Positions 24,337 through 37,992 of a DNA stretch of 64,000 nt are shown here, piece by piece. The stretch spans positions 62,001-126,000 of the forward strand of contig NW_025064892.1 of assembly GCF_019112545.1 (NCBI RefSeq), in the 5' to 3' direction. Source of the stretch: Guyanagaster necrorhizus (taxonomy: Eukaryota > Basidiomycota > Agaricomycetes > Agaricales > Physalacriaceae). The translations under genes were made by a program, and so were the position numbers. The notes under the pieces are model-generated. The model made no database searches, had not been told where the DNA came from, and saw nothing but the letters and a program-made list of their open reading frames with translations. The first letter of the stretch is position 1. Each line of letters opens with the position of its first letter.

Positions 24337-25774
24337 CCCTGCCTGTGGCGTCTAGCTTTGTCTATTTATGTTTTGCCGGAATTATCCTTATGAGAAGCCG
24401 CGGTACGTGTTTTACCATTTCATTCTTCATCATGATCTAACAAATGTCTTCATCTTAGGTTTACTCTAATTTTCCCAAGTTCTAATTCAGAGGTTTTGCA
24501 ATAGCATCAATCATTAATGCGTCCTTCGTGGGCATGCATGGTTAACCCCGTAGGGCGTTTTACTGTTTCAGCTTGAGCGGTACAGATTCGAGTCGCTCCG
24601 AAGCGCACAATCAGCGCAGTGCACCCGCCTATCCCCTAGATCATCAAACGGATGATGGTGTACACATAAAAGACTTGATACTCGGCGTTTCTCGAGATGA
24701 TTGTATACTAGTAGCATATTATGGGATCGGTTCAATCTCGTTTGTCTACTGTGAGCTTTCGTTGACCGTTCCTGTCTGGGCTGTAGGTAGCCCGACCAAA
24801 AACAGCTCGGGGCCTCATCAACATCATTTTAAATATGGTACTTGGATGTGAAGGATCCTTTTCTGTTGATGATCCGGCGAAGCAAGTCAGCCGTTCGTTC
24901 CCATAGATTTTCCAGAAGATAAGGGCCTCTTGGACCAGTCTACGCATGGTGTTTGCTGGTCTGGGAGAGTTGCGTTAGGCCGTCCACGCCGTTTATGGGT
25001 GATCCTTTGTTCCCGGGGGAGGTTGAAGTGTTTGGTACAAGTTGATTTCTGTCCAAGCGAGTTTGATCTGACGTCTTTTTGTGAACAGATACACGTACTT
25101 GACCTACTGTGAATGCGGTCCTCGCAAGAGACGCCAGACGCCACCAAGGTTTCTCAATGATTCGGTCTTATGAGACGACGTGGTTTTGGCCTCTCCTTTT
25201 ACCACAAAGCCACCCGGCTACATGTATTTAACTTTCTCGGCCCCAGTGCTCGGGATCGCTGCATCTTCGTCTTCAAAGGTACTTCCGTGGCCAAGTTGAG
25301 ATTCCTGTTACAGATCGTCTCGTCCTGGACTTGGTTTAAATTCTAATTACAATTTTATTCAGTCGGTGCGGGAATTCCCTAAGACATCCACATGATATGG
25401 TACAAAACTATCTAGCATCGCCTCCGAGTTCACTCCCTGCGAGTCATTTGTATGTGTGCAGCGCTATTAAGCTGCGCTCAGTACCACAGCTGCCAGCACT
25501 TCCAGTCAGAATGCCTGCGATAGCTGATATTTCTGGGATAAACGTCGATTGCGCAGAAGTAACATGCACGGCTGTATATACACTAATGTCAAGCGTAGTA
25601 GATTTGTTGGTGCCGTAGCTGGTATGTTCACGTAGCTTTAGGCGTGGATTGCCAATTTTAGACAGCGCCTAGATGAAGCACGCGATAACATTTGCAGTGT
25701 TGGAACACTGCCACACCCATATAAAGCCGTTCGTCTCAACCACCACCTCATCACTACTTGAAAGTATATTCTAG
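24337..25774. other. Intergenic region, 1.4 kb
   Basis: It holds the 3' flank of the NIPA gene and the promoter of cofilin. A frame at 24573-24851 (92 codons) and neighbours up to 25112 have some coding look but no domain, and they do not splice into one another cleanly. Confidence 0.45.
25720..25726 (+). promoter_or_regulatory. TATA box of the cofilin gene
   Basis: TATAAAG lies 48-55 bp upstream of the cofilin ATG, followed by a pyrimidine-rich leader (TCGTCTCAACCACCACC) as expected for a highly expressed fungal gene. Confidence 0.6.
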
Positions 25775-26414
25775 CAATGGTATGGCTTTGTGAATTCATA
25801 CTGTCGATAATAATGACTCTTTACAGTCCTCTGGAATCGGTGTCAACTCCGAGTGCCTCGAAAAGTACCAGGAACTCAAGCTTGGCAAGAAAACCAAGTA
25901 CATCATCTTCGCACTCAGCAAGGAGAAGACGGAAATTATCGTGGAGAAGACTTCAGAGTCCACATCCTACGACGAGTTCGTTAGTGATCTCCCGGAGGCG
26001 GAGTGCAGGTGGGCCATATATGACTTTGAGTTCGAGAAAGAAGGCGCGGGCAAACGAAACAAGATTTGCTTCTTCTCCTGGTGAGTTTCATTGTACCCTT
26101 ATCGTCTGACATCGCGTCGTTTCGTGCTGTCATTGTGATTAGCAGCAAGGAGACTGGATGCGCAATCCTCGATTCGGCACTGATCTCTTTTGATAAGGTC
26201 TCCCGATGATGCGAAGATCAAAGACAAGATGTTATTTGCCTCGTCCAAGGATGCGTTGCGACGTTCTTTTGTCGGTATTGCGGTAGAGATCCAAGGAACT
26301 GATTTTAGCGAAGTCGCGTATGAGAGTGGTACGTGTTCCGCTTGTTGACTGGCTGTACTGCGCTCATTTTACCTTCTTTTACCAGTGATGGACAAAGCCT
26401 CTCGTGGCGCCTAA
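25775..26414 (+). CDS. COF1: Cofilin / ADF actin-severing protein
   Basis: Cofilin binds and severs actin filaments in the cytoplasm. Four exons (25775-25777, 25827-26080, 26198-26328, 26386-26414) encode 138 aa, the usual fungal length. The first coding exon is the ATG alone, followed at once by a GT donor. Exon 2 begins [20 protein letters not shown] with the N-terminal regulatory serine after Met. Actin-binding elements are visible: WAIYDFEFE and the long helix [20 protein letters not shown]. The C-terminus is [19 protein letters not shown]. Intron 2 is unusually long for the window (117 nt). Confidence 0.97.
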
Positions 26415-26945
26415 CTTGCTTATCTCTGCTACCCCTGTTTTCTCGCTATCCATTTATACGCTGTAGTCCATCAATTTATCACCAACCAAGAAGTGCAGGG
26501 GAAATGTAGATAACCATATCAAGTGGGACACCATTCGTTTTTCGTAGGATATCAAGAAACAGATATATTCGAAGGATGGTCAATCATTCAGCCTCTCGTG
26601 TATGACAAGCCAATGTTATTTTTCATCGCAAAAAGGGCCGATGTCCCGGGTCTCTGACGCTGTGGCCGTCGGAACGAACTGTCAACCAATGTCGGCTGCT
26701 GTTCACTTTGAAGGATGTGTTACCTCTGCGTTCTTAGTCCAAATCACTCCTTCAAGACGTTCCTTTACCCGCTTCGTGTTATGTGATGGCCTATTTTCTA
26801 GTAGTATTTATCTGCTACCCTAGGCTAGCACAATGAATTGTTGAAATCTCAAGTTCTGAAAGTTGGCACAGGCAAGAATACTGCAAGAACCTCCGAAACA
26901 AACAACGCGAAAGCACATGCGGCGCCTGCTATTATTACAGCCACC

Positions 26946-28485
26946 ATGTCCATCAAGGCTCGAAAGATCTCTTTCAAGCTACCCCCGACAACGATAACAG
27001 ATAAGCTGCACTCGCAGCAGGTTCGGAGGTCTAAAGTGCGTCTATTCATTATGGAAGACAGCTGGCTAACTAATTACCCTGTAGGCTTTGGAGGAGCAGA
27101 AACGAGTATGCAGAAATTCTCAATTTCTCTATCTGGATTTACCTCGTAACATTATTCTATGACTAGCGGCGTGCTGAAAAGATAGATGCGTCAAGACAAC
27201 TTGACATCTTTGCTGATCTTAGTCTCGGCTTGGATGATGAGGACGATGAAGACGATGGAGACCAAATAGAGGTTGTTCGTGAAGGGGTAGGAGCTTTTGC
27301 GGCAATGCTTGGGTCAGAGCTGCAACCAATTACTGCTCCGAGTGTAGCGTCGTCCCCAACATCAGAGCAACCGAAGAAGAAGAATAAACGCAAACGAAAG
27401 ACAAGATTGAAAAACCAGGATCAACAACAACAACAAACGAAAAAACATGATGAACCAAACGAATGGGCAGATAAGTGTATGTATGCGGAGCTGCTAGAGA
27501 TGAATTCGGACGATCCTTGGACAACTACGGACGGCCTACCGGATGATCTCGAGACTGGATGGGTGGCCGTCGCGCCTGTTCCTGTCGGCAAGCGTTGTCT
27601 TGCCATATCACATAATAGCAATGGTACAGGTCCGTTTGATAGGTTCTTGAGTACGACCATGTTGATGCTAACCATCCTACTAGCTCCAAACACAATGCTG
27701 CGGTCCAGAGCGCTAGGAAAGCCACTTATGGCGCGTTTCCCATCGTCACTACCACCGAATACTGTTGTGGACTGTATCCTGGACTGTAATTGGCGAGATA
27801 ACGGCATCTTGCATGTCCTCGATGTTGTCAAGTGGAAGGGCCAAGATATCGGTGACTGCGAGACAGCTTTCAGGTGCGAAAGTCTTCGTTATCATCCATA
27901 AACGTATACTTAAGAGCAACTTTGGTGCAGATTTTGGTGGAGAGATACTCGGCTCGCTGAACTCCCCATCTCACCGCCTCCTGCACTGACCTCTCCGCGG
28001 CATCAGTCAGATCATGCTCCATCTAGATATCGTTTCAGCTATCCAACAACACTACTTCCGATACCATACTATCAAAACACGTCGCTCGATAGTCTGAGTG
28101 CTGTTGTTCTTCCTCTTGCTAGATCTTCGCGCTCAGTCACGGTCGACGTTCCCGTACTCGCACCCGCTGACATTTCAATGGACATCGACGGGGCTGCTGA
28201 AGGACCATCGATCGACCATCTTCCTATAAATGTCTATCCTGATGGGATGTTGCTCTATGTGTCAGAAGCTAGTTATGACTCAGGCACTAGCCCTTTGAGT
28301 AGCTGGGTGCCCATTAAACCTTTTACTCCTGTGCCATCATTGAATGCAGAAGCTCCCCTCGATAAGTTCCAGAGGTGAGGGAGGCATTTTGATCGAGAAC
28401 ACATCTGACAAGTGCACATAGATTAGTGCACCAGCGCATGGAGCGCAAGACGGCTGCAGTGTCCATAGAGGTGGAGATGTCATGA
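26946..28485 (+). CDS. Snurportin-1-like m3G-cap-binding protein
   Basis: The protein resembles snurportin, the adaptor that brings m3G-capped U snRNPs back to the nucleus with importin beta. Six exons (26946-27035, 27085-27105, 27167-27629, 27684-27873, 27931-28374, 28422-28485) give 423 aa. The cap-binding domain is recognisable from EWADKCMYAEL, WVAVAPVPVGKRCLAISH, TMLRSRALGKPLMARFPSSL, DCILDCNWRDNGILHVLD, VKWKGQDIGDCETAFRFWW and PDGMLLYVSEASYDSGTSP. The N-terminal region has basic patches but no clear importin-beta-binding domain, so a full import-adaptor role is an inference. An upstream in-frame ATG at 26838 adds low-similarity residues and was not chosen. Confidence 0.85.
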
Positions 28486-28580
28486 AGCTCTTTCACCGTT
28501 TCCTGCGCGTATCTAGAATATGATCGCTGATTTTTTACGGAGTGGCGCAATGAAGGACGTCGATAAACTCAAGCAACTAC

Positions 28581-30730
28581 CATGCAAGACCTGTATGAAT
28601 ATCTAACGTCCAACTTTCAAATTGGAAGCGCTGTCGGCCACATCAAGGTTGCGTGGCGCAATAATTTGATGGCGACCATTGATTGTGTATCTTCAACTTG
28701 AACTTCGACGTTGTTCAAGGCCGGGACAATCTCAACATCGCTCTCTACGTTTTTTGTTTTTACATTCTATAGCTTTGCACATTACTCATCAGAATATGTT
28801 CTCAGTTACAGGTATAAGCCTCTAGAGGTCTTTATGCTCTCCCTAACAGCGTCGTCATGCCCAACAGCTCTCAGTCCGCCAGCGCGGTCTTACAATACCC
28901 ACTGTTGTTTCCGTTGCAATCAACGACACTTCCCAATACCCCTGCATTACTGATAGCAGTGCCCATGCATGATCCATTATGAATGAGCACAGAAATATTA
29001 TCTGGGATGACATTCTCCATCTACGTTCAGTATCTCCGGATGCGTTTCGGATTCCTTCCTTCCTACTTCGTCAACTAGACACAAATCGCTCGTCTACAAA
29101 CTACTGGACACCTTCAACCACACGGGCGGTGGACACTATTCCCTATCTTCCCTATCGACCCATACATAGGAACGAACGAGAATAGCGTCTTCAAACGGCT
29201 TGAAACAATTGCCGGCGCGGATACTGTCGAAGAGGCGAAACCCTTGCTGGATCGCAATCCGAATGTGGTAATGCAGACCCAGCCAACGCAAACCTCGCTT
29301 TCTGAAGGTCGCGACGGACAGTTCATATCTGAATTCCACTAGGCGTTGTGTGAGTCTAGGAGCCCAAGTCATAAACCACGAGTTTTCCGCCTGGTACGGA
29401 AAATCGTACCCATGTGAAAATAATCACAAGGTAAGGCGATATTTCATCCCTATGTAGCTCGATGATTTGTTATTTGCGTCACTATACAGACCGCATTAGC
29501 ATGCCACCGTGCTGGGATTGAAGAATAAGTGATTCATGTAAGACGTAAAACGTCGACCAAACTCTTCTGCGACATCCAGACATCTGTTTACTCGAATACT
29601 GCGAACCCCGTAGGAGGCACTTCAGCTGGTCCAAGTCGGCTGCATGGTCCACAGCGTCTGTATGTATACTGGACGACACACTATCGCGTGTCTCTGATGT
29701 TGATGTCCTCTAGACAAGGTTTCCAGAATCAGAAAATACTCCTCGATGGGCTCCTTCACGCTTTCAGAGGTACAAATATTTTCTATCTGTCTGTTTCTGT
29801 CTTCTAAAGTCTATCAAGGTGGAGATATCTATACAACGCTTCATATGTTCACAGAGACATATGTTCAAGGAACATCTTACTTTGTGCAGGCAACAGGAGA
29901 AATATATCGAACTTGGAATATGCCACAGCCTTTCTATCCGAAGGTTCAGAAGTGATCCCAAAACAGTACGACCCCGAGTCGCACATGCTTTCGTATTTAA
30001 CTTCAATTTTCCTATTGCAAGGAAAATCCACTTTCATGCCACAGAAGTTCAACATAAACGATATCACTTCAAAACAAAGCAAGCAGACGACTATGATATC
30101 TCGGACTCAGAATTTGACTTGTTATTCCCGCCCCAACAGGACATCGTGCACCGCGTCTCACGCCGTTTCTTATCACAACGCAGAATCGACTTTGGTAGAC
30201 CGACGTGCACTCGCTGTCTACCACAGAGGCTCCGACGACTGATGTGGATTAATCCACCCAACAATTACAGGAGGAACACTTCAATGCCCTAAGCATTCCT
30301 ATATGACACCGAAGGATCTCAGGCACACTTGGACTTTCTCAGATATACACTAGATGAATATGCTACCATCGTACTATGTCCTCCAACGAATTTCAGGACG
30401 CAACAGTGGCACTCAGCGTCGTTCGCAAAGTCCTCGACGTTGCACACACATTTGAGGCTCAGGAAAAATTTCCTCAATACGATCACTTTGCAAATCTGTT
30501 CAAACAACGGTATTTCGAAGAAGCTCTAAACGAGGCAGCCATGGATACTGTCGTGGACGCTCTTGACTGTTCGAGCAGACTACAATACAACATTCCGTAA
30601 CCTAGCTGCATTATTTGCCTTCGTTACAGCTGTGGGGGTTCCTCTGGAACCGGATACCTTCATCTCCATTGGAAGCCGCTTATGTGGTTCTTGGACAAAG
30701 CGACGAGCTACGATATTGCGGTGAATTACA
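28581..30730 (+). pseudogene. Unassigned region with broken plus-strand coding-like frames
   Basis: Several plus-strand segments look coding but change frame or hit stops. They start at an ATG at 28581 (MQDLYEYLTSNFQIG), continue near 28705 (NLNFDVVQGRDNLNIALY), 29050-29340 (ending ADTVEEAKPLLDRNPNVV), and 29819-30120, and end at 30376-30730 (VALSVVRKVLDVAHTFEAQ, then FAFVTAVGVPLEPDTF). Some breaks could be introns, but at least one (around 28680) has no good splice pair. I cannot name the family. It is either a decayed gene or a real gene with structure I failed to rebuild. It could also be more than one unit. Confidence 0.35.
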
Positions 30731-31024
30731 ATGGGAATCGAAATTTTACATTAATGGAACTTTATCATGAAGCAAGAAAGTATTGCTGTCCCTTCTTCCT
30801 CTTCTTTATGCTCTGATCGCTGACGACCAAGGACTGTCGTGGTCGACAGCGTAGACCAGCGATCTCTCATACTACGACATGTCAGGGCGCTCCTGATTCG
30901 AGCTCTCAGCCGTTGGCCTCGTCTACAATCTTCATAACTACTTGGAGGGGCACATTCACGGGAATCGTCTTCACGGGGCTCATAGTTGGCATAGTTCTCC
31001 TCATTCAGACCTTCGGGAGCCCAG

Positions 31025-31992
31025 TCAATCATCTTCATCCCCTTCACCGTGACGTGTGGGCCGCTGGGGAGGATAAGCCAAGGCTTTGGGACTCTGATTG
31101 TCGCGACGGGATGTTTTCGTTGTCCTTGCACTTCGAAACCATCCTTCAGGCGGTAGCGCACCTCCAATTCCTTGGATAGACTCCACAGTATGGAGAGATT
31201 CGAGTGTCTCTTGACTGAAATAGGCGGCTAGGTATGCTTATTGAGCTAAAACAAATAAGGAAGCATGAAACAAGCGGCTCACTGAGGTGCCACTTCCGTG
31301 TAATGCCTTTGGATCGATCTATGGGGAGGGTGACGTGAACGCTGTACGTTTGCTTGATGAGATTTCTGGTTTCAGGCAAGGTTCGGAATGTTGATGATAC
31401 AGAATATCCTGGAAAATGGGATGACTCTTCATTTCTTCTGTAAGTGCATTAGTTCAGATTTTGGAGCCAAGTATATATCGGTCGAACCTCGTTAATCGTG
31501 CCCATGGCGGAGACTGAGTAATGGGCACGCAATCGTCATCCGGATTCTTCTGGTGATAGAACAAGAATTCCTGCAAGGCAAGCGTCAACTGGGCACAGGC
31601 GATGAAATGGGGCCAAGAATTACATCACGAATGCCTATACAGCGCCACAGTTTTTCAATGCAAGGTAATGGCGAACAGATCTGACACATACGACTTGGTC
31701 CCCATGCCATCCCATCCGTCCTTAGAGACAATGTAATCATCTGCTCTGAACGAAACAGGTAACCGGCATACCATCGTTCCAGGCCTAGCCCAACCGTCTC
31801 CGTATTGACGCCACGCTCCTCCCAGACATACACGTTGCCGGCCACAACCGCCCTCCATTCCTCGATGTTGAGCCGACGCGTGATGAGGGGGAGGATATTC
31901 AGTGCTACCCCATGGAATACCACTAGAGCATCACGGGGAGTCCGGATCCGTACATTCTCGAGAGTAGGGCGCTGTATGAGGGTGTTATCCAT
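31025..31992 (-). CDS. Gti1/Pac2 family DNA-binding regulator
   Basis: Gti1/Pac2 (WOPR) proteins are fungal transcription regulators of morphogenesis and development. Six exons (31992-31772, 31720-31692, 31634-31624, 31570-31488, 31437-31283, 31227-31025) give 233 aa. The WOPR domain halves are clear: ITRRLNIEEWRAVVAGNVYV, WEERGVNTETVGLGLERWTD and GMAWGPSRIRDEFLFYHQK, then LIKQTYSVHVTLPIDRSKG and KWHLTAYFSQETLESLHTV. The third exon is an 11-nt microexon whose 11 bases help encode RIRD; without it the frame is lost. The C-terminal tail is short and basic (PPQRPTRHGEGDEDD). Confidence 0.9.
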
Positions 31993-32804
31993 TGAGGAAC
32001 GAAATTAAAACCCTGTCACGTAGTACAAGTGTGGCCTTTATACGTACCATGATGTAGCATGAAATATTCAGGGAACATACACAGGGTGCATATGACCACC
32101 AAGATGGTCATTATTTTAAGGTTTAAATTGAGTTGAAACGGGTGGAATGTCAGGGAAGCATTCGCGAGAGAACCTTAGAATACCCGTTCTTGGGAAGTTC
32201 TCACGATAGCAATCCAAAAAATTGTGACATGAAGTGGTCAGACGGGGAAAAGGCAGATCAGTGAAGTATATAGATCTCGTGATGCATGGCTGTTTGATTC
32301 ATTTGTGTCGAAACACCGGAGAAACTCGGATGTGGTACTATGGATGCAATTCTCTTCTTTGTGTAGGAGTGGTTGACACTCTACGTGGATCGCTCGACTT
32401 CTGACCATAGGATTCGCAAGCCCCAAGAGATGGTTGATTACCATGCCCCCACCCTCCCCCCCCTCCTCCCCAAGGATGGATGCCGGGGGAATGTCACAAC
32501 ACCTTAGCATCAATGTTGTTGGAGTATCAGAAAGTGTTCATCGTACCTGAATTTGGGGATACGCTTAGGAGTGGGAGTTTCTACCTGGCTCCGACTCTAC
32601 CGACCGTTCATTCGAACTCGGCCCTCATCCTCTCTCTGTTCTTCGTCGACAAATAATCACCTGTTCGCTTCTGCTTGGAGACCTTGAAGCTCTCATTAAT
32701 GAAACGTAAAAACACCTTTCTTCAAACGAGAATACGAGGTATACTTCCATTGTAGATCCTTATCCTTATCCACACATGTACAAGATTAAACGCAAATACA
32801 TCAA
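31993..32804. other. Intergenic region with a pyrimidine/purine-rich patch
   Basis: This is the 5' flank of the Gti1/Pac2 gene and the 3' flank of the ATG37-like gene. A strongly C-rich patch at about 32444-32470 is the only notable element. No coding frame is supported. Confidence 0.5.
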
Positions 32805-34432
32805 CTAGACACCCTTATCCACCATAGTCCTATGCTTGGTCCCTAGTATAGCATTCCACAGGACGATAAGGGCAGCAGTGACTTCCCTTCTCCTCACACC
32901 ACTCTTTTTCCACATGATCCTCACAAAAGCAAGGACACATAACAGGAAAGACGCGTCCAAACACAGACGTCGTATAATTATCGTAGAGGGGGATCTATGC
33001 TCGTTCTTAGAGAAGAACTTTGTAAACTCGCGGAGCTGCTCAATCCCTCTGGACATAGGATTCAACACCAAAGACCACATCCCCAAATCATCAAAGTCCC
33101 ATTCTGGGCCTGTGCCTAGACTGCCCCGAGGCCCCGCCCAGCTGGGGCTGAGCCTACGTCCGCCGAGAGATGAATGAGATCGAGAATTCGGCAGGTAGAT
33201 AGATTCAATTGACTCAATGCGTTCACCCATGGCAGCCAGCTGGGCCTGCACGTTTTCGACAGCACGTTCAAGCGTAGGCCGCGTTGCAGGTCTCACTGGC
33301 ACATAAGGTCCAAACTGGGACATGAGAATTGGTTGGGATTGCCCGCGGTATTGAGGATGGGAAGGGTATATATGTGGCGAGCCGGTCATTTCGTTCTGAG
33401 ATGATTGGGAAAATTGGCTGGTGGGATATACAGACGACGGCGCTGGGGTTGGGGAGTCGCCGAAAGCGGATGGGGTTTCAAATCCAGGTAATGGTTGAGC
33501 TACAGGGACACCACCGTGAGCAGGAGGAGGAGATATGGCAAGAGATCCAGTCATGGGTGTTCTGTATCGATGAGAAGAGAGGGAAGATTGGGGTCGGTTC
33601 GGTTGAGGCATCTCTATTTGCTCTGGGGTAAGATTCGGAAGCTCGCCAGCTTCATCTGCGCTGTCGTCTACTTCAGAACCAGAATCTGTTTCGTCTCGCT
33701 GTTGGCTATGGACAGAATGTGATTGAATTTGATGGATGTATGGTGATGCATGAACTTCATCTGAAGCAGTAGAACTTGACGATGAGGATGCTCTGGATCT
33801 TGACATGGTTCCTACATGAAAAAGAATAAATGTCTTGGAAACTGAATCAGTGAGGATTGTTACCGCTCATCACAAGATTGAAAGGGTCGCCTCCATACGC
33901 CTCCAGTTCCTCGACGAGACTCTTGGCAACTGTTTTGTCGGAATATTTGCGCAAAACCTACAGCAGTCAGGAGAGTACATGACTGCAAAATTTCTAATAA
34001 GGCATACCTTGAGAAGGGCGTCTACGTACAGCCACTTTGCCTCATACGAATCTAAATCCTTGTGTTTAGCCCAAGCATCCCTACGTTCTCCAGCCGATAA
34101 GAAATAGATCGCAATGGGAGTACAGCGACACCGACCATTTTGCACGCCCCAACATGTCCCACATTGCGGGCCGCGGTGACTTTACATTTCCAACCGTTGC
34201 TGTAGGAACGAGTCAGGGAGAACGAATGCATCACAAGAGAACGAGCACCTTGCTTGTACAAGCTAAGAAAACGGGTGTCAGAAGCACGGTGAAATAATAG
34301 ACTACGAATTGTTTACCTGTACATCGTCAGTTTCTCCTCATAGTCCGTCTGGATAGGGCCAGTCTTGGGCAAACCCTGGACAATCTCAACTGCGCGGTCG
34401 AACTGGGCATCAATGAGGTCGTTGGATGACAT
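32805..34432 (-). CDS. ATG37: Tail-anchored acyl-CoA-binding protein, Atg37/ACBD5-like
   Basis: The protein combines an N-terminal acyl-CoA-binding domain with a C-terminal membrane anchor, the layout of peroxisomal Atg37/ACBD5, which act in pexophagy and lipid transfer. Six exons (34432-34317, 34262-34249, 34199-34136, 34080-34008, 33957-33864, 33811-32805) encode 455 aa. The ACB domain shows IDAQFDRAVEIVQGLPKTGP, KLTMYSLYKQATVGNV, RPAMWDMLGRAKWDAWAKH and YVDALLKVLRKYSDKTVAKS. A long Ser/Pro-rich linker follows, with a possible coiled segment (ENVQAQLAAMGERIESIESI). The anchor is FLLCVLAFVRIMWKK plus VTAALIVLWNAIL. Exon 2 is a 14-nt microexon. The peroxisomal location is inferred from domain layout. 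Confidence 0.85.
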
Positions 34433-34564
34433 GTCGTTGCCTGCTCTCAGGCTCGTTTTCTGGGTAGTGGTAAGGTCGTAGTACAGCGAATGCCGGACCC
34501 ACGTGAAAGCAAGTACTTGGTACAACAGGGACACACTCTCTGCACAGCTTCTACCGCATCGCCC

Positions 34565-35842
34565 ATGCATCACGGCTCCGATTCCAGTGACAGCGAGGAC
34601 GATGCTCCCTGCTCGTCGGGGGCCGAAGACGATGTTGAAGCCATTCCTCTGGCGCCCAAATCTAGGAAAAGAAAAGCACAGGATGACGAAGGACGGGGCC
34701 AGCCCATCATCGTACAGACTTCCTTCGACGCGTACTTTACCCACACCAGCTCGCGACCCCAGACCTCTGCCAACGTTTTTTCTTCCCTTATACCACCGCT
34801 GTCATCAACGGAATATACAGAGGCCATTGCCACTCTCCCCGACCAGCAACTTAAATCGATACTCTTGACAGATCCCGAAGCACGAAACGCCTTGTTCACC
34901 AGGATTTTACGCGAGCTGAAAGAAGGTTTTAATGTGCTCTGCTACGGGTACGGCTCCAAGCGTAATCTATTGAACCAGTTCGCGGTAGAGCGATGTTCCA
35001 AAGTGGGACATGTCGTCGTAGCCAACGGATTTCAGCCTAATTTCAGCATCAAGGACTTACTCAATTTTATCGAGGCCATTCCTGGTGTCCTCTCCCTTCC
35101 TGCGTCTTCTGCCGCTATTGAGAGCCAGGCGCGGCGGATAGCCACGTTCTTCTCCCAGCCATCACAAAAACAACCGCTCTACATCATCATTCATAACATC
35201 GATTCTCCCAGCCTTCGCACCACCAAGTCCAAGGCTTGTCTCGTCCTTCTGGCCTCTAATCCTCGTATTCATATCGTGGCATCCGTAGATCATATCAACG
35301 CGCCACTTATATGGTCTTCTAGCGAGGCATCTTCTCGAGGAGATGGGGGCTTTACGTGGCTCTGGCACGACATGACCACCCTTGCTCCATATGATTTTGA
35401 GCTAACATACGCCGACCGCTCGTCAATATCTGGAGCACATGGGGGCGGGCCTCGTAAGCAGCGTGATGCAGGAAGTTTGGGCATCCCGAACGCCACGAAC
35501 ATGTCGGAGACCGCTGCAGCCCATGTCTTAGCGTCTGTCACGCAGAAAGCCAAGAAGCTGTTTGTGCTTATGGCTCAGAAGCAGCTTGATGCGGTAGAGG
35601 AAGCTGGCGGCCCGCCGGCGAATGATATGCAACCGTTCGCGATGGGATACGGGATGTTGTTCAACGCCGCCCGTGATGAGTTCATTGCGACAAATGATAC
35701 GGCCTTGCGATCGTTACTTGGAGAGTTCAGGGACCATAATCTGATTCTAGGTGAGCAAAGCACATCGGGTACGGAGATGCTGTGGATACCACTGCGGAAA
35801 GAGAGGTTGGCCAATGTCCTTCGCTCAATACAGGTGGAATGA
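34565..35842 (+). CDS. ORC2: Origin recognition complex subunit 2
   Basis: ORC2 is part of the six-subunit complex that marks replication origins. It is a single uninterrupted frame of 425 aa, the only clearly intronless conserved gene here. After an acidic, basic-patch N-terminus (APKSRKRKAQDDEG) come motifs typical of Orc2: FNVLCYGYGSKRNLLNQF, IKDLLNFIEAIPGV, YIIIHNIDSPSLR, IHIVASVDHINAPLIWSS and a C-terminal winged-helix part (FRDHNLILGEQSTSGTEMLW, LRKERLANVLRSIQ). The ATG at 34565 is chosen because upstream sequence overlaps the divergent ATG37 leader (132 bp between starts). It converges with SFA1, with 106 bp between stops. Confidence 0.96.
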   Translation: MHHGSDSSDSEDDAPCSSGAEDDVEAIPLAPKSRKRKAQDDEGRGQPIIVQTSFDAYFTHTSSRPQTSANVFSSLIPPLSSTEYTEAIATLPDQQLKSILLTDPEARNALFTRILRELKEGFNVLCYGYGSKRNLLNQFAVERCSKVGHVVVANGFQPNFSIKDLLNFIEAIPGVLSLPASSAAIESQARRIATFFSQPSQKQPLYIIIHNIDSPSLRTTKSKACLVLLASNPRIHIVASVDHINAPLIWSSSEASSRGDGGFTWLWHDMTTLAPYDFELTYADRSSISGAHGGGPRKQRDAGSLGIPNATNMSETAAAHVLASVTQKAKKLFVLMAQKQLDAVEEAGGPPANDMQPFAMGYGMLFNAARDEFIATNDTALRSLLGEFRDHNLILGEQSTSGTEMLWIPLRKERLANVLRSIQVE

Positions 35843-35948
35843 AGTAGGCTTTCCCTCTCTTGAAAGTACGTCGAAATTTGTTGTATACAATTGCATTCGG
35901 CAATTCATAATACTAATACATTTACGTCGCAAATCTTTATTGTGTATC

Positions 35949-37683
<1,735 letters not shown>

Positions 37684-37992
37684 TCAGCGAAATTTGAATA
37701 CTTTGTATGTCGACAATCGGACCGGCTATTTCTTTTTGGGTACGATTGGATCCGGTTGCTCCTGTATATACATAGTTTCTTGTGCTAGCCTTTTCGCAGG
37801 AATATCTCATACCTTGAACGTAATTTTACGCGTCGTTTTGAAAGAGACGGGGATGATTCCTTTTTTTTGCTATTGAAAAGATGAATGACCGGGTCATCTT
37901 GCGCGCGACGGTGTGCTCTTATGACGCATCACCAGGACGCTTCTTGCCTAAATAGGATTCGGGTATCACAGTATCCTTGCCTTCACATCATC

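Noticed and set aside
24582..24600. A tRNA B-box-like sequence (GATTCGAGTC)
   Set aside because: No matching A box, acceptor stem or cloverleaf could be formed around it.
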